Source: Betaproteobacteria bacterium (GTDB taxonomy: Bacteria > Pseudomonadota > Gammaproteobacteria > Burkholderiales > CAIKXV01). From it: a stretch of DNA of 64,000 nucleotides. This document shows, in pieces, positions 46,051 through 55,275 of the stretch. Numbering within the stretch: the first letter of the stretch is position 1; every line of letters starts with the position of its first letter. The stretch lies in the NCBI GenBank assembly GCA_947458265.1, contig CANGYF010000006.1:124001-188000 (forward strand). The letters run 5' to 3'. Position numbers and translations under genes: made by a program. The notes beneath the pieces are model-generated. The model was not told where the DNA came from. It did not search any database and saw only the letters and a list, made by a program, of their open reading frames with translations.

Positions 46051-46731
46051 TCAGGCGTTCGGCTTGGGCCGGCGCGAGATGCTGGCCATCCCCAGCAGGC
46101 CGGCACCGAACAGCCAGGCCGCTGCCGGGATGGATACCACCGAGGTGGTGCGTTCATCGAAACCGACGGTGAACCCGAAGTAATTCTCGCGGACCGGATT
46201 GGTCCAGGAAATCGACTGGAAGGTGCCGTAGAAGATCACCGAGCCGTTGCGCTCGCCGGTGCTGCCGGTCAGGTTACCGACCACGTTGCCGCTGACGCCG
46301 ATCGGGCTGCCGCGGTACTCCAGCGACGGGCCACCATCCACGAAGGTCGGCACCTGGTCGAACGTGAAGTTGGCGCTGTTTCTGGGCTGGCCGAGGCTCC
46401 AGATGGCGAACACCGGGTTGAGCACCGCCTGCGTGAAGGTGATCGTGTTCCGGTTGGTGTTGCCGCCGGTCAGTGTCCGGATCGCCGAGCCGGCGACCGG
46501 TGCGTTTTCGATCACCACGCCATCGGCCCAGGTCGTCACCGGCTGCCAGTTGCGCGGGTCGAGATCGAGTCTGCCGGACTGTCCCGTGAACGAGATGCCG
46601 ACTGCCCCGGCGTTGGCAGACGAGGCCGTGGTCCAGCTCGCCCAGCTGACGATCGCAGCCATCGCGGGCGATGTGGACAGCGCGAAGACTGCTGAAATCG
46701 AGGCAACTTTGAGAAGTGACGATGCGTGCAT
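46051..46731 (-). CDS. PEP-CTERM sorting domain-containing protein
   Basis: signal peptide at N-terminus; C-terminus VVSIPAAAWLFGAGLLGMASISRRPKPNA (PEP-CTERM variant, TM, basic tail). Confidence 0.85.
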   Translation of the reverse strand: MHASSLLKVASISAVFALSTSPAMAAIVSWASWTTASSANAGAVGISFTGQSGRLDLDPRNWQPVTTWADGVVIENAPVAGSAIRTLTGGNTNRNTITFTQAVLNPVFAIWSLGQPRNSANFTFDQVPTFVDGGPSLEYRGSPIGVSGNVVGNLTGSTGERNGSVIFYGTFQSISWTNPVRENYFGFTVGFDERTTSVVSIPAAAWLFGAGLLGMASISRRPKPNA

Positions 46732-46896
46732 GGCGCTCTCTGATCGGTCGGCCGTTCGCGGCAAGGAATCGTGCTCCACGGCGCCGGTGAATTACAGCAT
46801 TGTGCCAAAGTATGGCCGGTTCGTGTCGCGCAGTCGGTGATTCATGCCCCGCGGCAACAGTTCAGTAACGCACGCCGGCACCGCTGCGCGCGCCGT

Positions 46897-48246
46897 TCAC
46901 GGCCTGCTGTCGAGGAAGCGGTACCAGTGAAACAGCGCACGCTGCGGGATGCGCATCAGCCGGTGCAGCGGGAACGGACGCACCGGATCGCAGGCGGCCT
47001 CGATCTGCGCGTCGGCGGGATCCCCCGAGATGCGCGCCGCAATCAGCCGCCCGGCATACAGGGACAGCGAGACACCGCTGCCCTGGTAGCCCACCGCATA
47101 GTGCACCGTCGGGTCGTCCGACGCGCGCCGTATGCGCGGCAGGAAGTCCCGGGTGAATGCCACCCAGCCGTGCCAGTCGTGCTCGATGGAGATTCCGTCC
47201 AGCGACGGGTACTTCGCGATGAGTTCGCGGTACAGGTAGTCGCGATGGTGTGCATTGCGTCCCGGCGTGTCGGCGATCAGCCCGCGGCCGCCGAACAGGA
47301 TGCGCCGGTCGGGCAGCCGCCGCCAGTAGAACATCAGCTTGCGCGCGTCGGTGAGCACATGGCCGGTGACGAAATTCGAGCTCACCACCTCGGCATCGGT
47401 CATCGGCCGGGTGACGATGATGTGCGACAGGATCGGCATCATCGCCGCCCGCAGGTCGCGGTGCAGGCCGGGCGGGGTATAGCCGTTGGTGCCGATCACC
47501 ACCTGCGCCGCGCGTACCGTGCCCTGCGGCGTCGACAGCACATGGGTGGCGCCTTCCTTGCGCCAGCCGGTGACCGGACTCGACGAGTGCACGACCGCGC
47601 CGGCGGCCCGTGCCATGCGCAGCACGCCGGCGGCCAGCTTGAGCGGATGCAGCGCGATCGCATCCGGTATGCGCAGCGCACCGAACGACTGCGCACCACC
47701 GAGGTGGTCGCGCTGCAGGGTGTGCGCATCGATGAACTCGGCCGGATAGTCGAGTTCGCGCTGCATCAACCGGGCCTCGGCCTCCAGGGCCGCCGCGCGG
47801 CCGGGCTTCGGTGCAACCTTCAGGTAACCGGCTTCCGAAGCATCGCAGTCAATGCCACCGTCGCGGATCATCTGCCGCACGTTGTCGAGCGAAGCCCTGG
47901 TGTGGCCGAACAGCACCTTCGCCCCGTCCAGCCCGAAGCGCGACACCATGTCGCTGAAGGACAGGCGACCGAATGCCATCCGCGCGAAGCCGCCGTTGCG
48001 GCCGCTGCAGCCCCAGCCCGGGCGGTTCGCCTCGAGCACGGTGACCCGATGCCCCCGGCGCGCCAGGTGCAGCGCCGTGGACAGGCCGGTATAGCCGCCG
48101 CCGATCACCGCCACTTCGGTGTCGAGCACCAGCGGCGCCGGACCGTCGTCGGGCGGCAGCGGGCCGGCGGTATCGAGCCAGTAGGACGGCGGATGGGCGA
48201 GACCGGTGCCCGGGCCGGCCGCGAAGATCGGATCGTATGGGGTCAT
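46897..48246 (-). CDS. FAD-dependent oxidoreductase (DAO family, gamma-glutamylputrescine oxidase-like)
   Basis: TEVAVIGGGYTGLSTALHLARRGHRVTVLEANRPGWGCSGRNGGFARM; VGYQGSGVSLSLYAGRLIAARI. Confidence 0.92.
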   Translation of the reverse strand: MTPYDPIFAAGPGTGLAHPPSYWLDTAGPLPPDDGPAPLVLDTEVAVIGGGYTGLSTALHLARRGHRVTVLEANRPGWGCSGRNGGFARMAFGRLSFSDMVSRFGLDGAKVLFGHTRASLDNVRQMIRDGGIDCDASEAGYLKVAPKPGRAAALEAEARLMQRELDYPAEFIDAHTLQRDHLGGAQSFGALRIPDAIALHPLKLAAGVLRMARAAGAVVHSSSPVTGWRKEGATHVLSTPQGTVRAAQVVIGTNGYTPPGLHRDLRAAMMPILSHIIVTRPMTDAEVVSSNFVTGHVLTDARKLMFYWRRLPDRRILFGGRGLIADTPGRNAHHRDYLYRELIAKYPSLDGISIEHDWHGWVAFTRDFLPRIRRASDDPTVHYAVGYQGSGVSLSLYAGRLIAARISGDPADAQIEAACDPVRPFPLHRLMRIPQRALFHWYRFLDSRP

Positions 48247-48298
48247 CGCTACCGACCCGGACAGGGCCTGCGGCTGCCGGCCTGGGCCCGCACGACGG

Positions 48299-49255
48299 TC
48301 AGGGCAGCCGGCCGGCGGCGCGGCGGGCCTCGTAGGTCCTGCAGTGGGTGCAGGCGATCACGTGCAGCGTGTCGTCGAGTCCGTAGGCCCGGCAGCGCTC
48401 GAGCATGAAGCCGAGGATATGCTCGGACTCGATCGGCCCGCCACGCTCGATGTCGCGCGCCATCGAGGCACTGTAGGCGGTGTCGCGGTTGGCGAACAGC
48501 GCGCGGAACTCGTCGATGAAGGCCTGCCTGGGCGCACAGCCCGCTCGCGTCGCGATCTCGATGTTGCGGTCGAAGAAGGCATTGAGCAGGCGCGTACCGT
48601 CCGGCGTACGTGCGATCTCGCCGACACTGCCGCGCATCAGGCAGGTCATGCCGGCCACTGTCGACAGGTGGACCAGCTTGATCCAGAGGTCGTGGCGGAT
48701 GTCGGACGAGGCCGTGGCCACGACCGAGGTGCGGTCGAACAGTTCCTTCAGCCGGGCGACGCGCTCGGACATGCGCCCGTCGAGCTCGCCGAAGGTGATG
48801 AAGCGCCAGTCGTTCAGGTGCTTGACCACGCCATCGGCGGTGAGCGTCGCCTGGATCTTGGCCAGGCCGCCGATCACGCGCGCCTCGCCGAACTCGGCCA
48901 CCAGACGGTCGACGTGTGCATAGCCGTTCAACAGCGGCAGGATCGCCGTCTGCGGCCCGATGGCCGGACGCACCGCCTCGATCGCGCCGTCGAGGTCGTA
49001 GGCCTTGCTGGTGAGCAGCACCAGGTCGTACGACTGCGAGGGATCGACCCGGGTGACCGCGTTGACCGCGAGCTTTGCGTCGCCAAAGGCAGGGCTCTCG
49101 ATCACCAGCCCGTCGCGCGCGATCTGCGCCAGCCGGCGCTCGCGCACCAGGAAGGTGACATCGGCGCCGGCCTGGACCAGCCGTCCGCCGTAATAGCCGC
49201 CGATCGCACCGGCACCCAACACGAATATCTTCACGCCTGCTCGCTCCGTCGTCAC
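48299..49255 (-). CDS. 2-dehydropantoate 2-reductase family (PanE/ApbA-type)
   Basis: KIFVLGAGAIGGYYGGRLVQAGADVTFLVRERRLAQI; KLVHLSTVAGMTCLMRGSVGEI; SMARDIERGGPIESEHILGFML. Confidence 0.92.
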   Translation of the reverse strand: MTTERAGVKIFVLGAGAIGGYYGGRLVQAGADVTFLVRERRLAQIARDGLVIESPAFGDAKLAVNAVTRVDPSQSYDLVLLTSKAYDLDGAIEAVRPAIGPQTAILPLLNGYAHVDRLVAEFGEARVIGGLAKIQATLTADGVVKHLNDWRFITFGELDGRMSERVARLKELFDRTSVVATASSDIRHDLWIKLVHLSTVAGMTCLMRGSVGEIARTPDGTRLLNAFFDRNIEIATRAGCAPRQAFIDEFRALFANRDTAYSASMARDIERGGPIESEHILGFMLERCRAYGLDDTLHVIACTHCRTYEARRAAGRLP

Positions 49256-49350
49256 GCTGCTGGCGGCACTTGGCGCGGCTGCCTGCAGCCGCGCCCGCCC
49301 GGAGCCCCGATCTTACGGGCTCCGGCATTCGAAGTCAGGCAGACCGGCGC

Positions 49351-50013
49351 TCAGGCGAGCTTGCCAGCCCCGACCCGCTCGGCCTTGCGCGCAGCCCAGT
49401 ACTCGGGCGAGGACTTCGACTGCGCCAGCGCATCGGCGCTCTCGAAGCCGGGCGCCATCGAGCCGTCGGTACCGGAGAGGTACTGGTGGTGCTCGATGTT
49501 GAGCAGGCGCAGCCAGCTCTGCTGGCCGTAGGTGAGGCCGATCGCGCAGCCGAGCTCGACCAGTTCCGCCTCGTTGAAGCTGGCATGCATCCGCTGCCAG
49601 AACGCGTCGTCGGTATCGAGCCGCCAGACGATCGCCTCCGCGTAAGCCAGTGCCGCCTTCTGCCGCTCGTCGTACTTCGTCGACTTCTCGAAGTTGATCA
49701 GGTCGTCGTACTTGGCTTCGGTGAGGCCCTCGGAGGCGCCCTTGATCGAACGCTGGTTGCCGCAGAACTCGCAGATCACCGAACGCGATACATAGACCCG
49801 GCACAGTTCCTTGATCGCATGCTCGACGACGCCGTTGCGGAAGATCTTCTCCCACGAGTCGGCGAAGAACCAGAAGCAGTCCGGAACGTGGGCGCGCACC
49901 GCGGAACTCTCCGGGCGGGGCGTACCGTCGCGCGCGCAGCGCTCGAGCTCGGCACGCATGCGCGGGTCTTCGATGGTTTCGAACGGCACGTAGCTGATGC
50001 GCTGGGTCTTCAT
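49351..50013 (-). CDS. Carboxymuconolactone decarboxylase/AhpD-fold family protein
   Basis: ELCRVYVSRSVICEFCGNQRSIKGASEGLTEAKYDDL (CxxC of AhpD-like family); ALAYAEAIV. Confidence 0.85.
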   Translation of the reverse strand: MKTQRISYVPFETIEDPRMRAELERCARDGTPRPESSAVRAHVPDCFWFFADSWEKIFRNGVVEHAIKELCRVYVSRSVICEFCGNQRSIKGASEGLTEAKYDDLINFEKSTKYDERQKAALAYAEAIVWRLDTDDAFWQRMHASFNEAELVELGCAIGLTYGQQSWLRLLNIEHHQYLSGTDGSMAPGFESADALAQSKSSPEYWAARKAERVGAGKLA

Positions 50014-50085
50014 CGGTGGCCTCCTGGGGCAGTGTCCACCGGCGCGTACAATCGCGCCGCGGAAACGCGCACCGTATTACCGGGT

Positions 50086-50103
50086 TATCTTAATGTCAAG
50101 ACA
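50086..50103. promoter_or_regulatory. Candidate MarR operator overlapping the MarR gene start codon
   Basis: TATCTT-AATGTC-AAGACA imperfect dyad (5 of 6 arm positions) spanning the ATG at 50093, divergent promoter region. Confidence 0.4.
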
Positions 50104-50650
50104 TCGAGCGGATGATGCCGTAGGACAGTTCGTCGCCCAGTGGCGCGCGAGCCGGCTCGACCTCGACCCGGCGCCGACCGAGGTGATCGGGCGCATCACC
50201 CGGCTGGCGCGGATCTTCCAGCGGCGCGCCGACGGCTGGCTCGCCGAGTTCGACCTGACCTGGGAGACCTTCGCGGTGCTCGGTGCATTGCTGCGCCAGG
50301 GCCCGCCTTACCGGCTCACCCCGACCGCGCTCTATCGGCAGGCATTGCTCACCTCCGGTGCGATCACCAACCGCATCGCACGCGCCGAGGCGATGGGCTG
50401 GGTCATGCGCGAGCCCGATCCGCTCGATGCGCGGTCGAGCGCGGTGCGGCTCACCCCGAAGGGCCTGAAGCTGGCCAACCAGGTGATCGAGCGCCACTTC
50501 GCCGAACAGGCGAAGCTGCTCGAGGTGCTGGACGAGTCCGAGCGCAACACGCTCGCGCGCCTGCTGTCCCGGCTGGCAGCCGAGCATGAGCAGCCGCGCG
50601 ACGCGACCGGCGCGGATGGCGCAGGCCGGAAGAAAGCGGCACACGAATGA
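50093..50650 (+). CDS. MarR family transcriptional regulator
   Basis: LTWETFAVLGALLRQGPPYRLTPTALYRQALLTSGAITNRIARAEAMGWVMREPDPLDARSSAVRLTPKG. Confidence 0.93.
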   Translation: MSRHRADDAVGQFVAQWRASRLDLDPAPTEVIGRITRLARIFQRRADGWLAEFDLTWETFAVLGALLRQGPPYRLTPTALYRQALLTSGAITNRIARAEAMGWVMREPDPLDARSSAVRLTPKGLKLANQVIERHFAEQAKLLEVLDESERNTLARLLSRLAAEHEQPRDATGADGAGRKKAAHE

Positions 50651-50768
50651 CGCCGGCACTGAGCATGCAGCCGCCGCTGCGGCTCACATGGCTCGTGCCA
50701 CAGGCCGCGCAGGCGTAACCCCAGGCCGTGGGCCGCATGGAGCAGGCGGCGGGCCTGGCCGGGGCGGT

Positions 50769-51536
50769 TCAGCCGGCGTCGACCACGAGTTCGCGCCGCA
50801 CGCCACGCACGTCCATCTCGTACTCGAGGTCCACCACCGGCGGACGGACCCAGTGCCAGGTGAGGCCGGCACGCATCGCGCCGCGGCGTGCGAGTTCCGC
50901 GGCCAGGAACGGATGCGGGTCGTGGATCGTGTAGAGCTGTGCGCCGGTGATGTCCGGCCAGGCGAAACCGAGCGAAGCCATGCGCCGCTCCATCTCGTCC
51001 AGCACCCAGCGCGCCTTCTCCGCGATCGCATCGGGCGAAGTCTCGCCGCGGCGGACGATGTGGCTTTCGTAGTGGCCCTTGCCTTCCGGGGCTTCGGCAC
51101 TGCCGGCGACGACGAAGGTCGGCGGCGCATCGGCCGAGGGAACCGTGTACGAGAACGCGAACAGGCTCGGCACCGGCGGTTTGTCGAGTTCGGGACAGAC
51201 GTTGCTGCGGGCCACCGGGTTCACGCCATCGCGGATCAGTCCCCAGCGCTCGAGCGTGCCGACATAGTCACGGTTGAACGAGACGAAGCCTTCCTCGGTG
51301 AACGGGGCCGGCGAGCGCAGCTCGCACTGGCAGAACGCGGCCGTCGGACGGCCGATCGAAGCCAGGTGGCGCTCGATCGCGGCGAACCCCTCGGACAGCG
51401 CCACCGGACGCAGGAAGCGCGCTCGCACGATCTCGAAGCCCGGCTCGGCGGCGACGCCGGCCGAGTACTGAAACGGGCCGGGGACGAATCGATAGCCCCC
51501 GGGGGCGAACTGCGGTAGGGACGCTGGCACCGGCAC
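50769..51536 (-). CDS. 2-aminomuconate/2-amino-5-chloromuconate deaminase-like (CnbZ-type) protein
   Basis: YRFVPGPFQYSAGVAAEPGFEIVRARF N-terminal signature recalled from CnbZ-type proteins; family assignment from memory only. Confidence 0.55.
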   Translation of the reverse strand: MPVPASLPQFAPGGYRFVPGPFQYSAGVAAEPGFEIVRARFLRPVALSEGFAAIERHLASIGRPTAAFCQCELRSPAPFTEEGFVSFNRDYVGTLERWGLIRDGVNPVARSNVCPELDKPPVPSLFAFSYTVPSADAPPTFVVAGSAEAPEGKGHYESHIVRRGETSPDAIAEKARWVLDEMERRMASLGFAWPDITGAQLYTIHDPHPFLAAELARRGAMRAGLTWHWVRPPVVDLEYEMDVRGVRRELVVDAG

Positions 51537-51599
51537 TCTCCTTCACAGACGAAAAGCCGATGTTAGCCGGAGCGAAAGGCCGACGACCGATACGCTACC

Positions 51600-52499
51600 T
51601 CAGCCCGCCCTGCGCCGGATGGTGAACAGCAGGTAGCGCTTCTCGCGCCGGAACACGTCCGGGTCGAGCGTGTCGAGCCGCACGCCGTCGAGCTTCGCCT
51701 TCAGCGTGTCGCCGAACAGGTAGCCGAGCAGCCGCTGCTTCAGGAACAGTTTGTCCGAGCCGAAGCGTGCCATCGGCAGCGCGAAGCGGGTCGCCAGCAA
51801 CCGGCCGTAGGCGAGGCTGGGCACACAGTTCTCGGTGACATCCACCCGCTCGGTGATCTCCAGACCATGGCGCGCGAGCGCAGCCTCGAAGTCGGACAGC
51901 ACATGGCCCGACCGGTTCTTCGTGCCAGGCTGCAGCCGGTAGTAGTCGATGACGATCCAGCGCCCGCCCGGTGCCAGCAGCGCCTCCACCTTCGCCAGCC
52001 CCTGATCGAGGTCGATGTACTGGAACGACTCGGCGTTGATCACCGCATCGAACTTCGGATCGATCGAGCCGGCATCGACCTGCTCGAACGGACTCTCGAT
52101 CAGCGGGATGTGCGGCCAGCCGGCGCGGATGTGCTGTGCATGCGCGCGGTTCGGCGTGACACCGGTCGGCTTCGCGCCGGCACGGTCGAGCCGGTTCAAC
52201 AGCCCGCCCATGCCGCAACCGACGTCCAGCACCCGCTCGCCCGGCTTCACCCGCTCGACCAGCAGCGACGCATAGTCGTCCATCGCACGGCTGACGTCGG
52301 CCAGGCTGATCTCGTCTGCCGAGGCCGGGATCTCGCGGAAGTAGCCGTAGTGCAGGAAGTTGTTGCCGAAGATCGCGCCGTACAGCTGAAGCTCGAGGTC
52401 TTCGGCCGGATCCCAGACCGACCGGTCGGCCCGGTGCTCGCGCAGGTAGCGCAGCAGGGCCGGCAGGTTCAGCAGCCGGCCGAGGATGCGCCCGATCAT
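51600..52499 (-). CDS. Class I SAM-dependent methyltransferase
   Basis: ERVLDVGCGMGGLLNRLDRAG; FDAVINAESFQYIDL; LAPGGRWIVIDYYR. Confidence 0.92.
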   Translation of the reverse strand: MIGRILGRLLNLPALLRYLREHRADRSVWDPAEDLELQLYGAIFGNNFLHYGYFREIPASADEISLADVSRAMDDYASLLVERVKPGERVLDVGCGMGGLLNRLDRAGAKPTGVTPNRAHAQHIRAGWPHIPLIESPFEQVDAGSIDPKFDAVINAESFQYIDLDQGLAKVEALLAPGGRWIVIDYYRLQPGTKNRSGHVLSDFEAALARHGLEITERVDVTENCVPSLAYGRLLATRFALPMARFGSDKLFLKQRLLGYLFGDTLKAKLDGVRLDTLDPDVFRREKRYLLFTIRRRAG

Positions 52500-52551
52500 C
52501 GCGCGCCCCTGCGCAGGGGCGCGCGCCCGGGCACCGGCTGCCGCGCCGGCA

Positions 52552-54711
52552 TCAGACCAGTGCCTTCGCGATCTGGTCCTTCGTCAGCGGCAGGTCGCGC
52601 ACGCGCACGCCGATCGCATGCGCGAGCGCATTGGCGATCGCCGCCCCGGTCGGACCCTGGGCCGCCTCGCCGGCACCGAGCGACTTCTGGTCGGGCCGGT
52701 CGATCAGCACCACGTCGACCTCCGGCACCTCGTCGAAGCGCAGGATCGGGTAGTCGTCCCAGGTCATGCAGCGCACGCCGGACGGATCGAACGGCACCGC
52801 CTCCTTCAGCGTCCACGACACCGCCTGGATCACGCCGCCCTCGGTCTGGTTGATGATGCCGTCCGGGTTGATCGCAAGCCCGGCCTCGACTGCCGCCACG
52901 CAACGGGTGACGCGCAGGTCTTCCTCGAGCGACACCTCGGCCACCACCGCGCAGTAGCTCTGCTTGTTCTTGTACTGGGCGAACGCAATGCCCATGCCGG
53001 TCGTGCCGTCGGACGCCTTGCGCGACTTCCAGCCGGCCCGGTCGGCCGCGGCCTCGATCACCGCGCGCGCGCGCGGATCCTTCATGTGGCGCAGCCGGTA
53101 CTCGACCGGGTCGACGCCGGCCGCCTCGGCCAGTTCGTCCATGAAGGTCTCGATCGCGAACACGTTGGCGAACGCGCCGAGCGAGCGCAGCGCCGACACC
53201 CGCACCGGCATCTCGGTGATGAAGTGGTGGATCACCTTCGAGTTCGGCAGGTCGTACAGCGGCACCGCATTGCGGTCGCTGCCGCCGCCACCGGCCAGCG
53301 GGATCATCCGCGGCGGCGGCTTGGGCAGCGGGTCGGCCAGGTGCCAGCCGGCCATCAGCCAGGTGCCTTCCGGCTGCCGGCCGGGACGGGTGCTCTGGGT
53401 GTTGCTCCAGAGTTCATGCGTCCAGTCGACGATGTTGCCTGCCGCATCGAGCGAGGCGCTGACCTCGACGCTCATCGCCGGACCGAAGGGCTCCCACTGG
53501 AACTCGTCTTCGCGGGACCACTGCAGCTTGACCGGACGGCCGGGCACCGCGCGCGCGACCAGCGCGGCATCGAGGGCGGCATCGTCCGCGCCATTGTGGC
53601 CGTAGCAACCGGCACCTTCCGCATGGTGCACGGTGATGTCCGCCTCGGGCATGCGCAGCGACTTGGACAGGTCGACGCGCAGCGGGAAGATGCCCTGGCT
53701 GTGCGACCAGATCTCGGGCTTGCCGTCATTCCAGACCGCCACCGCGCAGGACGGCCCGATCGAGGCATGCGCGATGTACGGCTTGGTGAACGCAGCCTTC
53801 ATCGTCTTCGCGGCCTTTGCCTTCGCCGCGTCATCGGTCTTCTCGTGCACCACGTGCACGGTCTTGGGCAGCGTCTTCAGGTGGTCGTACACCGCGCCCT
53901 GGGCGGGGAGGTTCGTACGGTCGTCCCATTTCGCGCGGTTGCGCAGCGCGCGTGCCGCGCGGATCGCCTGCTCTTCCTTCGCGCAGACCACCGCGAGGAA
54001 GCTGCCGTCGCGCACCACCTCGACCAGTCCGGGCATCGCACGCAGGCCGGCCTCGTCGTCGATAGACAGCAGCCGTGCGTCATAGCTCGGCGGACGCACC
54101 ACGCGACCGTGCAGCATGCCGGGCAGCACCATGTCGTGCACGTAGCTGGGCTTGCCGGTCACCTTCGCCGGGATGTCCAGCCGCGGCACGTCGGTGCCGA
54201 TCAGCCTGAAATCTTCCACGGCCTTCGGCCGGAACTGGGCAGTGGCCTCGCGCTGGAACAGGCCGGGTTCGAGCAGGTCCCAGTAGGTGACGCTGGCGCC
54301 GCCGCCGGCGACGCTTATCGTGCCGTCCTCGACCACCAGGCGCTCGGCGCTGACGCCCAGTTTCTGCGCGGCCTTCTGCAGCAGGGTGCCGCGGATCTCG
54401 GCACAGACGAAGCGGATGGCAATGCCGCTGTGTTCGATCGACAGGCTGCTCGAGGTCATCTCCTCGTTCGGCGAGGTGTCCGTGCCGGCCGGGCGCATGA
54501 CGATGCGCGACAGCGAGACATCGAGTTCATCGGCGGCGATCTGCGCCAGCGCGGTGGAGATGCCCTGGCCGATGTCGACCTTGCCGGGCGACACGGTGAC
54601 CGAATGGGATGCGGGGCCGGTGCCGCCGGGCACCAGGCGCACCCACTTGTCCAGGATGGGGTTGACCGAAAGGCTGCCAGGCAGCGGGGAGGAATCGTTG
54701 GTACGCGACAT
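52552..54711 (-). CDS. Xanthine dehydrogenase-family molybdopterin-binding subunit (isoquinoline oxidoreductase beta/IorB-like)
   Basis: VSPGKVDIGQGISTALAQIAADELDV; AKVTGKPSYVHDMVLPGMLHGRVVRPPS; AGCYGHNGADDAALDAALVARAVPGRPVKLQWSREDEF. Confidence 0.9.
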   Translation of the reverse strand: MSRTNDSSPLPGSLSVNPILDKWVRLVPGGTGPASHSVTVSPGKVDIGQGISTALAQIAADELDVSLSRIVMRPAGTDTSPNEEMTSSSLSIEHSGIAIRFVCAEIRGTLLQKAAQKLGVSAERLVVEDGTISVAGGGASVTYWDLLEPGLFQREATAQFRPKAVEDFRLIGTDVPRLDIPAKVTGKPSYVHDMVLPGMLHGRVVRPPSYDARLLSIDDEAGLRAMPGLVEVVRDGSFLAVVCAKEEQAIRAARALRNRAKWDDRTNLPAQGAVYDHLKTLPKTVHVVHEKTDDAAKAKAAKTMKAAFTKPYIAHASIGPSCAVAVWNDGKPEIWSHSQGIFPLRVDLSKSLRMPEADITVHHAEGAGCYGHNGADDAALDAALVARAVPGRPVKLQWSREDEFQWEPFGPAMSVEVSASLDAAGNIVDWTHELWSNTQSTRPGRQPEGTWLMAGWHLADPLPKPPPRMIPLAGGGGSDRNAVPLYDLPNSKVIHHFITEMPVRVSALRSLGAFANVFAIETFMDELAEAAGVDPVEYRLRHMKDPRARAVIEAAADRAGWKSRKASDGTTGMGIAFAQYKNKQSYCAVVAEVSLEEDLRVTRCVAAVEAGLAINPDGIINQTEGGVIQAVSWTLKEAVPFDPSGVRCMTWDDYPILRFDEVPEVDVVLIDRPDQKSLGAGEAAQGPTGAAIANALAHAIGVRVRDLPLTKDQIAKALV

Positions 54712-54743
54712 CGTTCGTGACCTCTTGGGCTGTTCGGGCAGGA

Positions 54744-55217
54744 TCAGGCGGCCATCGCCGCGGCGGCGCGCTCGACGGCACGGATGATCCGGGCATGGGT
54801 CCCGCAGCGGCACAGGTTGTCGCGCAGCGCGGCGGTGATCTCGGCCCGGGTGGGCTTCGGGTTGGCGTCGAGCAATGCCTTGGCGCTCATCACGATGCCG
54901 GTGACGCAGTAGCCGCACTGCGCCGCCTGCTCGTCTATGAAGGCCTGCTGCAGCGGGTGCGGCGCCTCGGCCGTGCCCAGCCCTTCGATCGTGGTGACCG
55001 ACTTGCCGGCGAAATCGGACACCGGGACGTTGCAGGACTGCACGGCCTTGCCGTCGACCAGCACCGTGCAGGCGCCGCACTGCCCCTGCCCGCAGCCATA
55101 GCGGGCCCCCTTCAGCGACAGGTCGTTGCGCAGGATGTAGAGCAGCGGGGTTTCAGGGTCGCACTGCACCGTGTGCGTGCCGCCGTTGACGGTAAGCGTC
55201 AGCGTCTTGTCGGTCAT
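54744..55217 (-). CDS. (2Fe-2S)-binding subunit of molybdenum hydroxylase
   Basis: GARYGCGQGQCGACTVLVDGKAVQSC and QCGYCVTGIVMSA...CRCGTHARII. Confidence 0.95.
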   Translation of the reverse strand: MTDKTLTLTVNGGTHTVQCDPETPLLYILRNDLSLKGARYGCGQGQCGACTVLVDGKAVQSCNVPVSDFAGKSVTTIEGLGTAEAPHPLQQAFIDEQAAQCGYCVTGIVMSAKALLDANPKPTRAEITAALRDNLCRCGTHARIIRAVERAAAAMAA

Positions 55218-55275
55218 GTCGTTTCCATCGGTAGGTAAAGCGGTCTTGGAGCGGCAATGCAGGGACCCGATGTCC

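Noticed and set aside
52486-54720. 744-aa plus-strand ORF
   Set aside because: Antisense shadow of the molybdopterin-binding subunit gene; composition typical of spurious high-GC ORFs.
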